A stretch of DNA of 64,000 bases from JAYPHU01 sp038127535 (GTDB lineage Bacteria > Pseudomonadota > Alphaproteobacteria > Rhodospirillales > UBA2165): NCBI GenBank assembly GCA_038127535.1, contig JAYPHU010000016.1:1-64000 (forward strand), in the 5' to 3' direction. Position numbers and translations under genes: made by a program. Positions 18,481-27,205 of the stretch are shown here, piece after piece. The stretch's first letter is position 1. Each line of letters begins with the position of its first letter. The notes below the pieces were generated by a model. The model was not told where the DNA came from. It searched no databases and was given only the letters and a program-made list of their open reading frames with translations.

Positions 18481-18515
18481 GTCACCCCCGAGTTGCGAAG
18501 CAATTCGGGGGTGAC
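18481..18515. terminator. Strong hairpin between convergent genes, probable bidirectional terminator / palindromic repeat
   Basis: The arms GTCACCCCCGA (18481-18491) and TCGGGGGTGAC (18505-18515) are a perfect 11-base inverted repeat, extended inward by a G-T wobble and TTGC/GCAA around a GAA loop. It lies between the 3' ends of the AcuI-like gene and ppdK. No long U-run follows on either strand. Such palindromes are also common dispersed intergenic repeats in alphaproteobacteria. Confidence 0.65.
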
Positions 18516-18530
18516 GAACAAGAGCAGTCA

Positions 18531-21212
18531 TCAAGCGTCCACGGACTCCTTGACCAGCGACAGCGCCGCTTGCGCAGCCGCCAAACGCGCGATCGGCACC
18601 CGGTAGGGCGAACAGGACACATAATCGAGACCGACCGACTGGCAGAAATGCACGGAGGCCGGATCGCCGCCATGTTCGCCGCAGATGCCCAGCTTGATGT
18701 CCGGGCGGGTGGCGCGGCCACGCTCGGTGGCAAGCTTCACCAGTTCGCCGACGCCATCTCGGTCGACGGTGACGAACGGGTCTTTTTCGTAGATGCCCTG
18801 GTCCGTGTAGCGTTCCAGGAAGGAGCCTGAATCGTCCCGGCTGAGCCCGAACGTGGTCTGGGTCAGATCGTTGGTGCCGAAGGAAAAGAATTCCGCCCCC
18901 TCGGCGATCTGCCCGGCCATCAGCGCCGCGCGGGGCAATTCGATCATGGTGCCGGTGAGGTACGTCAATTCGGCGCCGGTCTCTTCCGACACGTCCGCCG
19001 CCACCCGATCCACCATGTCTTTCAGGATGTCAAATTCCTGGCGCGTGCCGACCAGCGGGATCATTACCTCGGGCACGACCGTGTCGCCGGTGTCCTTGCT
19101 GACGGCGGCGGCGGCCTCAAAGATCGCGCGGCACTGCATCTCGTAGATTTCCGGATACATGATGCCGAGCCGGCAGCCGCGAAGGCCTAGCATCGGGTTC
19201 GATTCATGGAGCGCACTGGCCCGGGCCCGGACTTCGGCCACATCCGTGCAGGCGGCATCCGCCACCTCTGTCATTTCCTCGTCCTTGGTAGGGAGGAATT
19301 CATGCAGCGGCGGGTCCAGCAGCCGGATGGTCACCGGCAGGCCCTTCATAATGTGGAACAGTTCGGTAAAGTCGCCCCGCTGATAGGGGAGCAGTTTGGC
19401 GAGCGCGGCGCGGCGGCCATCTTCATCGCCGGCCAGGATCATTTCCCGCATATTGATGATGCGTTCCGGATCAAAGAACATGTGCTCCGTCCGACACAGG
19501 CCAATGCCTTCAGCGCCGAACTTGATGGCGGTTTCGGCGTCTTCCGGAGTTTCGGCGTTGGTGCGCACGCCCATGGTGCGGATGTCATCCACCCAGGACA
19601 TGAGCGTGCCGAAATCGCCGGTCAGCTCCGGCTGGATCGTATCGACCGAGCCCATCATCACTTCCCCGCGGGTGCCATCGATGGTGATCACGTCGCCGGC
19701 TTTCACATTCAGCCCGCCGGCGCTGAGCATTTGTTCATTGTAGTCGACGCGCAGATCACCGGCGCCCGCCACACACGGCCGGCCCATGCCGCGGGCCACC
19801 ACAGCGGCGTGACTGGTCATGCCGCCCCGCGTGGTCAGAATGCCTTCCGCCGCGTGCATGCCGCCGATATCCTCCGGGCTGGTCTCGACCCGGACCAGGA
19901 TGACCCGTTCGCCCTTGGACGCCATCACTTCGGCATCGTCCGCCGAGAACGCCACCTTGCCCGACGCCGCGCCGGGGGACGCCGGCAGGCCCTTGCCCAG
20001 CACATTGCGGGGCGCATCCGGGTCCAGCGTCGGGTGCAGCAATTGATCAAGGGCAGCAGGATCGACCCGGCCTACGGCTTCTTCTTTGGTAATAAAGCCG
20101 GCCTCGGCCATTTCCACGGCGATTTTCAGCGCCGCCTTGGCGGTGCGCTTGCCGTTGCGGGTCTGGAGCATCCACAGCGTGCCGTCCTGCACGGTGAATT
20201 CCATATCCTGCATGTCCTTATAGTGGCCTTCCAGCTTCTCGCGGATTTCGCAAAGCTCGGCAAAGATGCGCGGCATGCTCTCTTCCATCGTCGGCAGATC
20301 CGTCTGGTTCTGGCTTTTCTCCGCAATGGTCAGGGGCTGCGGCGTACGGATACCGGCCACCACGTCCTCGCCCTGGGCGTTAATCAGGTATTCGCCATAG
20401 AAGGCGTTGTCGCCGTTGGACGGATTACGGGTGAAGCAAACGCCGGTCGCAGACGTGTCGCCCATATTGCCGAACACCATGGACTGCACGTTGACCGCCG
20501 TGCCCCATTCCTCGGGGATGTCGTGCAGCTTGCGGTAGATCTTCGCCCGGTCGTTCATCCAGCTGCCGAACACGGCGCTGATCGCGCCCCACAATTGATC
20601 GTGGGGGTCTTGGGGGAACGGTGCGCCCAGCTCTTCCTCCACCTTTTCGGCGAAAGCGGCGGCGACCTCTTTCCAGTCTTCCGCCGTCAGGTCCGTATCC
20701 ATGTCCAGGTCCTTGTCTTCCTTGTGGTCGGCCAGGATGTCTTCGAAGTGATAATGCTCCACCCCCAGGACCACGTCGCCGTACATCTGGATGAACCGGC
20801 GGTAGCTGTCATAAGCGAAGCGTTCGTCGCCGCTGGCCTTGGCCAGGCCCAAGACCGTCTGATCGTTCAGCCCTAAGTTCAGGACCGTATCCATCATGCC
20901 CGGCATGGAGGCCCGGGCGCCGGAGCGCACGCTCACCAGCAGCGGATTTTCCGGATCGCCGAACTTGGCGCCCATGATCTCTTCGATCTGGGCCAGCGCG
21001 GCGTTGATCTCGTCTTTCAGCGTGTCGGTATAGGTCTCCCCGTTTTGGGTGTAGTAGGTGCAGACCTCGGTGGTGATTGTGAAGCCCGGCGGCACCGGCA
21101 GGCCCAGGCTCGACATTTCGGCAAGGTTCGCGCCCTTGCCGCCCAACAGGTTGCGCATATCGGCGCGGCCCTCGGCGGAGCCGCCACCGAAGGCATAAAC
21201 GTGTTTACTCAA
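18531..21212 (-). CDS. ppdK: Pyruvate, phosphate dikinase
   Basis: An 893-residue PPDK, which interconverts pyruvate, ATP and phosphate with PEP, AMP and pyrophosphate. The N-terminal nucleotide-binding domain begins KHVYAFGGGSAEGRADMRNLLGGKGANL. The swivelling phospho-histidine is in GGMTSHAAVVARGMGRPCVAG near residue 455, and the C-terminal TIM barrel ends with the catalytic cysteine in LGICGEHGGDP. The length is standard. Its ATG overlaps the glyS stop by four bases, so it is translated as the last gene of glyQ-glyS-ppdK, an order also seen in other alphaproteobacteria. Confidence 0.97.
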   Translation of the reverse strand: MSKHVYAFGGGSAEGRADMRNLLGGKGANLAEMSSLGLPVPPGFTITTEVCTYYTQNGETYTDTLKDEINAALAQIEEIMGAKFGDPENPLLVSVRSGARASMPGMMDTVLNLGLNDQTVLGLAKASGDERFAYDSYRRFIQMYGDVVLGVEHYHFEDILADHKEDKDLDMDTDLTAEDWKEVAAAFAEKVEEELGAPFPQDPHDQLWGAISAVFGSWMNDRAKIYRKLHDIPEEWGTAVNVQSMVFGNMGDTSATGVCFTRNPSNGDNAFYGEYLINAQGEDVVAGIRTPQPLTIAEKSQNQTDLPTMEESMPRIFAELCEIREKLEGHYKDMQDMEFTVQDGTLWMLQTRNGKRTAKAALKIAVEMAEAGFITKEEAVGRVDPAALDQLLHPTLDPDAPRNVLGKGLPASPGAASGKVAFSADDAEVMASKGERVILVRVETSPEDIGGMHAAEGILTTRGGMTSHAAVVARGMGRPCVAGAGDLRVDYNEQMLSAGGLNVKAGDVITIDGTRGEVMMGSVDTIQPELTGDFGTLMSWVDDIRTMGVRTNAETPEDAETAIKFGAEGIGLCRTEHMFFDPERIINMREMILAGDEDGRRAALAKLLPYQRGDFTELFHIMKGLPVTIRLLDPPLHEFLPTKDEEMTEVADAACTDVAEVRARASALHESNPMLGLRGCRLGIMYPEIYEMQCRAIFEAAAAVSKDTGDTVVPEVMIPLVGTRQEFDILKDMVDRVAADVSEETGAELTYLTGTMIELPRAALMAGQIAEGAEFFSFGTNDLTQTTFGLSRDDSGSFLERYTDQGIYEKDPFVTVDRDGVGELVKLATERGRATRPDIKLGICGEHGGDPASVHFCQSVGLDYVSCSPYRVPIARLAAAQAALSLVKESVDA

Positions 21213-23302
21213 CGCTCTCCTCCTTCAATTTGAGAAAAGTCGGCGATCTGGTTCATGGAAGATCTGATCAGGCTCAACAGTTTCAATCTATTCGCCCGGA
21301 CGCCTGCATCGTCTGCATTAACGGTGACGTCATCGAAAAATTTATCGACCAGCGCGCGGGTTGACGCCAGTTCCCGCATCACGCCAGCAAAGTCTTCATC
21401 GTCCAAGGCGATTTTAACCTTCGGGGCTGATTCCACCAACGATTCATATAGCTCGGATTCCGCCTTTTCGCTCAACAACTTATCGTCGATGCCGTCTTCA
21501 TGGTGATAATTGACATCGTCTTTTTTCTCTTCGATTCGCAAAATATTGGCGGCCCGCTTGTACGCCGTCAGCAGATTGGCCCCGTCGTCGGTCTCCAAAA
21601 ACGCACCCAAAGCCTCGACCCGGGCCAAGAGACGGATCAGATCATCCTCCGCGCCGTCTTCACTTTTCTGCAGGAAGACAGCGGTGATCAGGTCATGGCG
21701 TACGCCCTGTTCACGCAAATGCACTTTCAGCCGGTCGGCGAAGAAGGACAACAAATCGGCAAGCTCGGCCTCGCCGTCTCTCTCCAGCCGGATATCCTGG
21801 CCCAGCAGCGAATTGATAAAGGTTTTCCTGAGCGGCAGGCGCAGTTTGTTCTCCACCACCAGCCGGATCACGCCCAGCGCGGCGCGGCGGAGCGCGAACG
21901 GGTCCTTGGAGCCGGTGGGTTTCTCATCAATCGCCCAGAAACCGACCAGCGTATCGATCTTGTCGGCCAGGGCCACGGCGACGCTGACCGGTGCGGTCGG
22001 GCAGGCATCCGACGGCCCCAAGGGCGAATAGTGCTCGGCGATGGCTTGGGCGACCTCGTCCGATTCCCCGTCATGCTGGGCGTAATAGCGGCCCATGATG
22101 CCCTGAACTTCCGGAAACTCGGTGACCATGCCGGTGACCAGGTCCGCCTTGGCGAGCCGGGCGGCGGAGCGCACCTTGTCCTTGTCCGCGCCGATGACGC
22201 CGGCGATCTCCGCGGCCAGCGCCTGCACCCTGTCGACCTTTTCATCCAGGCTGCCCAGTTTGGCGTGGAAGGTGATGTCTTTCAGTTGCGGCGCGCATGA
22301 CGCCAGGGATTGTTTCCTGTCCTGATCCCAGAAGAACTTGGCGTCGGCGAGACGCGCCCGCAGCACGCGCTCATTCCCGGCGACGATGGCCGCGCCGCCG
22401 TCCGGGGTTTCCTTGTTGGCCACCAGGATGAACTTGTTGGCGAACGCGCCATCCTTGGTCTCCAGCGAGAAATACTTCTGGTTCTTGCGCATGGTCGCGG
22501 TCAGCACTTCCGGCGGCACGTCCATGAACTCGTCGTCGATGCCTCCCTTTAGGACCACTGGCCATTCCACAAGCCCGGCCACCTCGTCCAGCAATGCAGG
22601 ATCGTCTCTGAGGACCAAACCCTCGTTGGCGGCGAGGGCCTCCGCATCCGCCTTGATCTTGGCCTTGCGGTCTTCCGGATCGATCAGGACAAAGCCCGTC
22701 TCCAGGGATTTTTTGTAGTCGGCAAAGTCTTTGACCGAGACCAATGCGTCGGTGAGGAACCGGTGGCCCTTGGTGTGGCGATCCGCCTCGAACGCGCCGA
22801 AGCTCACCGGCACCACGTCGCCATCGAACAGGCATAGAATACTGTGGATCGGCCTCACCCAGCGCTCCGCATAGTCGGCCCAGCGCATGGATTTTGGCCA
22901 GGGCAGCTTTTGCATGGCGTCTTCGATGACGTCTTTCAGCAACTCCGCCGTCGCCTGCCCCTTCTTCTCGATCACCGCGAAGTAGAACTCGCCCTTATCG
23001 GTTTCCCGCTTTTCCACCTGATCCAGGGTGAGCCCGATGGAGCCCAGGAACCCCTCCACCGCTTTTTCCGGCGCGTCCGTGCGCGGGCCCCGGCGTTCCT
23101 CGGAGATATCGGGCGTGCGCTCCGGCAATTTGTCTACGACGAGCGTCAGCCGCCGGGGCGTGGCGTATAAGTCGGCGCTGTCAAATTCCAGACCGGCCGC
23201 TTTCAGCCCGTCGTTGACCAGCCGCTTCAGGTCAGCCGCCGCCTGGGCCTGCATTCGCGCGGGGATTTCCTCGGACAGGATTTCAAGAAGGAGTTCAGGC
23301 AT
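21209..23302 (-). CDS. glyS: Glycyl-tRNA synthetase beta subunit
   Basis: A 697-residue beta chain of the bacterial alpha2beta2 glycyl-tRNA synthetase, needed for tRNA recognition. It opens with MPELLLEILSEEIPARMQ, the conserved start of GlyS, and contains the HD-like domain region and a C-terminal anticodon-binding DALR-type domain. I place the start at 23302, where similarity begins and AGGTAAA precedes; a longer frame begins at 23320. It lies downstream of glyQ, with a repeat-rich 157-base gap between them. Confidence 0.96.
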   Translation of the reverse strand: MPELLLEILSEEIPARMQAQAAADLKRLVNDGLKAAGLEFDSADLYATPRRLTLVVDKLPERTPDISEERRGPRTDAPEKAVEGFLGSIGLTLDQVEKRETDKGEFYFAVIEKKGQATAELLKDVIEDAMQKLPWPKSMRWADYAERWVRPIHSILCLFDGDVVPVSFGAFEADRHTKGHRFLTDALVSVKDFADYKKSLETGFVLIDPEDRKAKIKADAEALAANEGLVLRDDPALLDEVAGLVEWPVVLKGGIDDEFMDVPPEVLTATMRKNQKYFSLETKDGAFANKFILVANKETPDGGAAIVAGNERVLRARLADAKFFWDQDRKQSLASCAPQLKDITFHAKLGSLDEKVDRVQALAAEIAGVIGADKDKVRSAARLAKADLVTGMVTEFPEVQGIMGRYYAQHDGESDEVAQAIAEHYSPLGPSDACPTAPVSVAVALADKIDTLVGFWAIDEKPTGSKDPFALRRAALGVIRLVVENKLRLPLRKTFINSLLGQDIRLERDGEAELADLLSFFADRLKVHLREQGVRHDLITAVFLQKSEDGAEDDLIRLLARVEALGAFLETDDGANLLTAYKRAANILRIEEKKDDVNYHHEDGIDDKLLSEKAESELYESLVESAPKVKIALDDEDFAGVMRELASTRALVDKFFDDVTVNADDAGVRANRLKLLSLIRSSMNQIADFSQIEGGER

Positions 23303-23379
23303 TTTACCTATACCCCCCATCCGGCCTCAACGGGCCACCTTCCCCCGCAAGGGCGGAAGCGGGAAACTGCGGCGCATCG

Positions 23380-23425
23380 CCCTCCCCCCTCGCAGGGGAG
23401 GGTGCGGGGGCCGGGCGCAGCCCGG
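23380..23425. repeat. GC-rich intergenic palindromic repeat between glyQ and glyS
   Basis: Two adjacent inverted repeats are visible: CCCTCCCC / GGGGAGGG (23380-23387 and 23395-23402) and CCGGGC / GCCCGG (23411-23416 and 23420-23425). They lie in a C/G-homopolymer-rich stretch that ends in a run of ten G. The composition and wording resemble dispersed intergenic mosaic repeats of many proteobacteria. It could attenuate or stabilise the glyQ-glyS transcript. Confidence 0.6.
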
Positions 23426-23459
23426 ACAACGCGGGTGGGGGGGGGTGACGTCAAAACAC

Positions 23460-24350
23460 TCATCCCGCGTCCCCCTGGCTTTCAATCCACTTCTCGCAGC
23501 AGCCTTTGGCGAGCGCCCGCACCCGCGCGATATAGGCCTGGCGTTCGGTCACGCTGATGACGCCGCGGGCGTCCAGCAAGTTGAACCGGTGGGACGCCTT
23601 TATGCACTGATCATAGGCCGGCAGCGCCAGATCGGCGGCCAGTAGCGCCTCGCACTCTCTCTCCGCGTCCTCGAATTCCCGGGTCAGCATCGCCGTGTCG
23701 GCATGTTCGAAATTGTGGGCGGAGAATTCCTGTTCCGCCTGCAGGAACACGTCGCCGTATTTTGCGCCCTTCCCATTCCAGTCCAGGTCATAGACGTTTT
23801 CCACGCCCTGGATGTACATGGCGAGCCGCTCAAGCCCATAGGTCAGCTCGGCCGCCACCGGCGCGCAGTCGATGCCGCCCACCTGCTGGAAATAAGTAAA
23901 CTGGCTGACTTCCATGCCGTCGCACCAGACCTCCCAGCCTAGGCCCCAGGCGCCCAGCGTCGGGCTTTCCCAGTCATCCTCGACAAAGCGGATGTCGTGG
24001 TGGTCCTTGTCGATGCCCAGCTCATAGAGGCTGTTGAGATACAGGTCCTGCACGTCCGGCGGGGACGGCTTCAGGATCACCTGGAACTGATAATAGTGCT
24101 GCAGCCGGTTGGGGTTCTCGCCGTAGCGCCCGTCGGTCGGCCGCCGGGACGGCTGCACATAGGCGGCGTTCCACGGCTTGGGCCCGAGCGCACGCAAGGT
24201 GGTCGCCGGGTGAAACGTCCCCGCGCCCATTTCCATGTCATAGGGCTGCAGAATGACGCAGCCGTAATCGGCCCAATAGGCCTGTAATTTCAGGATCAGG
24301 GACTGAAAATCCACGCCCGACGCCTGAACTTTTTGGGGTTCGGTCCCCAT
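23460..24350 (-). CDS. glyQ: Glycyl-tRNA synthetase alpha subunit
   Basis: A 296-residue catalytic alpha chain of glycyl-tRNA synthetase. Characteristic stretches are FQSLILKLQAYWADYGCVIL, GAGTFHPATTLRALGP and ARRPTDGRYGENPNRLQ-type class II aaRS motifs, followed by WEVWCDGMEVSQFTYFQQVGG. The length is as expected. It is the first gene of glyQ-glyS-ppdK and is divergent from the methyltransferase at 24494. Confidence 0.96.
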   Translation of the reverse strand: MGTEPQKVQASGVDFQSLILKLQAYWADYGCVILQPYDMEMGAGTFHPATTLRALGPKPWNAAYVQPSRRPTDGRYGENPNRLQHYYQFQVILKPSPPDVQDLYLNSLYELGIDKDHHDIRFVEDDWESPTLGAWGLGWEVWCDGMEVSQFTYFQQVGGIDCAPVAAELTYGLERLAMYIQGVENVYDLDWNGKGAKYGDVFLQAEQEFSAHNFEHADTAMLTREFEDAERECEALLAADLALPAYDQCIKASHRFNLLDARGVISVTERQAYIARVRALAKGCCEKWIESQGDAG

Positions 24351-24493
24351 CGTTCGTTCCAGTGATTTTTATGTGGAATTTGCTGGTGGGTTGATACTTG
24401 GACGAGCCCGGAGAATCAAGCGGGTTGGGCCGATTTATCGCGGCCGAAAATTTGATTGCCTTACGCCGCGAGTTGCCAATTTAATAGCCCTTC

Positions 24494-25318
24494 ATGACAG
24501 ACAAGGTCGATACCGCCAGCGCCCCCTATTTTGAGGGAATCTACGGCATGACTGCCAACCCCACCCGTCAGGTTTTCATGATAGGGCTCGTGTGGCGTGT
24601 GGCCCTGGACCTGGGCGGGCGGGGCATTGATATTCTGGAGGTAGGCTCCTGGGCCGGCGCCTCGGCGTTGACCTGGGGCCAGGCGCTGGAAATTCACAAT
24701 GAGGGACGAGGGGCGCTGACCTGCATCGATGCGTGGCAGCCCTATTACGCCCAAGAGGAAATCCCCGACGACGTCAGCCAGGAGATCAACGCCGCCCTCG
24801 AGACCAACGAACCGTATCAGATATTCTCCGACAATATGCGCTTTCTGCCGCCGGGCACCGACTTGAGGGTCCGGCGCGGCTGGTCAACAGACATCCTGCC
24901 AAGCTTGGCCGCGGAAACATACGACATTGTCTATTTGGACGGCGATCATTGTTACGCCGGCATCAGCGCCGATCTGGACAGCGGATGCCGGCTCGTCCGG
25001 GACGGCGGCGTCATCTGCGGCGACGATCTGGAACTTCAGGGTCATCAGGTTGACGCATCCATTGCAGCCCAGCGGCCGAAGCTGGATAAGCAGCGGGATG
25101 AGGCATCGGGCACCGTGTTCCATCCTGGCGTCACCCTCGCTGTGGCCGAACGGTTTGGGGAGGTGTCGGCCTGGAACGGTTTCTGGGCCATGCGAAAAGT
25201 GGCGGACAGCTGGCAGCGGGTGAACCTGCGGGGCATGCCGGCGCACTTCCCAAACCATCTATCACCCAAAAATCTGATGGGATTGAAGGCCTATCTGATG
25301 CAGCACGGGCTGATTTAA
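24494..25318 (+). CDS. SAM-dependent methyltransferase, CmcI/Methyltransf_24-like
   Basis: A 274-residue protein with a SAM-binding motif DILEVGSWAGASALTW near residue 40 and an acidic motif DIVYLDGDHCYAGISADL further on, the pattern of the class I group that includes cephalosporin hydroxylase CmcI-type and Methyltransf_24 proteins. The end of the protein (HFPNHLSPKNLMGLKAYL) is not a known motif. Family members often methylate sugars or antibiotics, but nothing here shows the substrate. It stands alone between divergent glyQ and a convergent VOC gene. Confidence 0.78.
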   Translation: MTDKVDTASAPYFEGIYGMTANPTRQVFMIGLVWRVALDLGGRGIDILEVGSWAGASALTWGQALEIHNEGRGALTCIDAWQPYYAQEEIPDDVSQEINAALETNEPYQIFSDNMRFLPPGTDLRVRRGWSTDILPSLAAETYDIVYLDGDHCYAGISADLDSGCRLVRDGGVICGDDLELQGHQVDASIAAQRPKLDKQRDEASGTVFHPGVTLAVAERFGEVSAWNGFWAMRKVADSWQRVNLRGMPAHFPNHLSPKNLMGLKAYLMQHGLI

Positions 25319-25326
25319 AGCCGGCC

Positions 25327-25704
25327 TTACATAAACTCGATCAGCTCGACACGTTCGCCGTCGGGGCCGTCAAAGAACAACTGCCGGCTGCCCCGATCCT
25401 CAAAGATATTGAACGAAAACTCGACGCCTCGCTCTTCCAGCCGGGCCTTGGCGGCGTCGAAATCCGCAATCTCGAACGCCACATGGGCATTGCCGTAGAC
25501 CGGCCCGTCCGCCGTCCCCCGTTCCGCCTGGGGCTGGAAGATGTGCACGACCGGAATGTCCCCGGCGTACATCCATTGCAGCGGGTTCTTGGCCTCCGGC
25601 GTCGCGCCGGCCGTGAGTCCCAGCACGTCCCGGTAAAACGCCACGGACGCGGTGATGTCCTGCGTCGCGACAGCGGTGTGATGGACGTGGCGAATGTTGG
25701 TCAT
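25327..25704 (-). CDS. VOC (glyoxalase/bleomycin-resistance fold) protein
   Basis: A 125-residue single-domain VOC protein. The paired beta-alpha-beta modules are seen as IRHVHHTAVATQDITASVAFYRDVLG and GNAHVAFEIADFDAAKARLEERG, with probable metal ligands His in HHTAV, His in NAHVAFE and Glu near the C-terminus (GERVELIEFM). Close families include methylmalonyl-CoA epimerase and lactoylglutathione lyase; I cannot choose between them. It is followed upstream by the small PP0621-like gene on the same strand. Confidence 0.8.
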   Translation of the reverse strand: MTNIRHVHHTAVATQDITASVAFYRDVLGLTAGATPEAKNPLQWMYAGDIPVVHIFQPQAERGTADGPVYGNAHVAFEIADFDAAKARLEERGVEFSFNIFEDRGSRQLFFDGPDGERVELIEFM

Positions 25705-25713
25705 GAGAATGGC

Positions 25714-25947
25714 CTAACCGGGCGGGTACGGGCAGTCGTCCTTGCCGCAGGCGCTTGAGCCATCCGGCACGTAATCGCCGCAGACCGCGCAGGCCTCCAT
25801 ATCAACCGAGCCCTCGTCTTTTTCGACCGGCGCGTCGGTCCTTACCTTCTTGGCAGGCTTGCCGCGGGCAAAGACCTTAAAGCCGTACCAGACGGCGGCG
25901 ATGATCGCCAACAGGACGATGATCTTGAGAGGGCTGAAACCAAACAT
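25714..25947 (-). CDS. PP0621-family small membrane protein with Cys4 motif
   Basis: A protein of about 77 residues: one N-terminal transmembrane helix (FSPLKIIVLLAIIAAVWYG), a basic linker and a C-terminal four-cysteine cluster CAVCGDYVPDG...CGKDDCPYP that could bind zinc. This matches the PP0621 family of unknown function. The start may be 25947 or 25953. A longer open frame to 26163 runs through dispersed repeat sequence and gives an implausible N-terminus, so I reject that extension. Confidence 0.72.
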   Translation of the reverse strand: MFGFSPLKIIVLLAIIAAVWYGFKVFARGKPAKKVRTDAPVEKDEGSVDMEACAVCGDYVPDGSSACGKDDCPYPPG

Positions 25948-26020
25948 GGCCATGGTTGTGCCCGCCGACAGCGTTTTCGTCAATGGATTGGTGTTGTTGC
26001 CCCCCATAGATCCGTCATGC

Positions 26021-26099
26021 GCGGACCGGACGGCTTTGCCGTCCGTGATCCGCTTACCCCTGTTGAAAGGAGGATGGGTCCACGGGTCAAGCCCGTGGA
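26021..26099. repeat. Compound palindromic intergenic repeat, copy 1
   Basis: This holds CGGACGGC / GCCGTCCG around TTT (26027-26045), flanked by GCGGA / TCCGC, and then TCCACGGG / CCCGTGGA around TCAAG (26079-26099), followed by ATGAC. The second palindrome recurs at 26244. It is a common dispersed repeat type that, when read as protein, gives the spurious phrase GLDPWTH. Confidence 0.6.
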
Positions 26100-26156
26100 T
26101 GACGGAGAAGAATGTTTGGGGGCGACGCGGGGAGAGCTGATTGGAGAATTCAATTA

Positions 26157-26302
26157 ACCACAAAGTGCATGAAGTTCACGAAGGTCGGATTGGTCTCCGG
26201 CGGCTTCGTGTCCTTTGTGTCCTTCGTGTTTGAATAATATGGGTCCACGGGTCATACGCGGATCAAGTCCGCGCACAGGCCCCCGTGGATGACGAACAGG
26301 AG
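26157..26302. repeat. Repeat-rich intergenic stretch: CTTCGTGTCC-type words and palindrome copy 2
   Basis: From 26157 to 26235 the sequence repeats words such as CACAAAG, CACGAAGG, CTTCGTGTCC and CTTTGTGTCC, on both strands. From 26244 a second copy of the TCCACGGG / CCCGTGGATGAC palindrome encloses an inner GCGGA / TCCGC hairpin. With copy 1 this fills the 355 bases between the PP0621-like gene and sppA, which hold no credible gene. Confidence 0.55.
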
Positions 26303-27163
26303 CTACAACCCGAACCTATTCCAGATCAGCCGTTCCTCGACGGCGGCGATCAGGTTATCGGCCCAGGCGCGGGTGTCCATCTGGGGCGCGGACCAGACGC
26401 CCATCTTCTGCTTGAGCCAGCCCTTGCGCTCCTCGACCGGCACGAACCGGGTCTTGTCGCCGAATTTTTCCTGCATCACGGCTGTAATTTCACCCAGCCC
26501 GTCCACCAGGCCCAAGTCCAATGCGCGTTTACCGGTCCAGAACGCCCCGGTGAACAGTTCGTCTTCCGGTGCTCTCAGCTTCTCACCCCGGCGGGTGGTG
26601 ACCAGATCGGTAAAGGTCTTGTAGACGTCTTGCTGCAGGTCCTTGAGCCGCGCCACGTCTTCCGGCTTTTCGTCCTGGAACGGATCGAGCATACCCTTAC
26701 TTTCGCCGGCGGTGTGCATCCGCCGCTCCACGCCGATCTTGCTCATCAACTCGGTAAAACCGAAGCCCGCGGAAATGACGCCGATGGAGCCCACGACCGA
26801 GCTTTCATCGGCGTAAATCTCGTCCGCCGCGCAGGCCAGCATATAGCCGCCCGACGCCGCCACATCTTCGGCGAAGGCATAAACCGGAATGTCATTTTCC
26901 TCCGCCAGGGCGCGCACCCGCTTGAAAATCAGCGACGATTGCGCCGGGCTGCCGCCGGGGGAATTAATCTGCAAGGCGACGGCCTTAAGGTTTGAGAGCC
27001 CAAACGCGCGTTCCAGCGTACGCACCAGACCGGCGGCGGTCAGGCCCTGGCGGAGTGGCCCCCGCGCGCTGCCGATGACGCCGGTAAGCCGCACCACGGC
27101 GACCACCGGCTTCGGATTGCGAAAACCGGGCACCCGCCATTTTTCAAGGATTTGTCTGATCAT
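26303..27163 (-). CDS. sppA: S49 family serine protease (SppA/SohB-like signal peptide peptidase)
   Basis: A 286-residue S49 peptidase with a Ser/Lys dyad: Ser104 in AASGGYMLACAADEI and Lys156 in GESKGMLDPF. The stretch VALQINSPGGSPAQS is the oxyanion/substrate region. It is the short, single-domain form. There is only a weakly hydrophobic N-terminus, so membrane attachment is unclear. Members degrade leftover signal peptides or misfolded membrane proteins. It lies just downstream of the TrmN6-like gene on the same strand. Confidence 0.9.
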   Translation of the reverse strand: MIRQILEKWRVPGFRNPKPVVAVVRLTGVIGSARGPLRQGLTAAGLVRTLERAFGLSNLKAVALQINSPGGSPAQSSLIFKRVRALAEENDIPVYAFAEDVAASGGYMLACAADEIYADESSVVGSIGVISAGFGFTELMSKIGVERRMHTAGESKGMLDPFQDEKPEDVARLKDLQQDVYKTFTDLVTTRRGEKLRAPEDELFTGAFWTGKRALDLGLVDGLGEITAVMQEKFGDKTRFVPVEERKGWLKQKMGVWSAPQMDTRAWADNLIAAVEERLIWNRFGL

Positions 27164-27205
27164 GTATAAAAGGTAGGCCGTCGTGTGCTCGGGCGCAACT
27201 GCCGC

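Noticed and set aside
19206..20876. A 556-codon open frame on the plus strand
   Set aside because: It lies entirely antisense to ppdK, is rich in His/Arg/Ala and has no domain or ribosome site. High-GC genes commonly leave such shadow frames.
23380..23425. Intrinsic terminator between glyQ and glyS
   Set aside because: The palindromes are not followed by a T-run in the direction of glyQ transcription, and glyS and ppdK have no other obvious promoter, so I call it a repeat instead.
25948..26163. N-terminal extension of the PP0621-like gene up to 26163
   Set aside because: The extension translates intergenic palindromic repeats (phrase GLDPWTH), and similarity to the family begins at MFGFSPLK.
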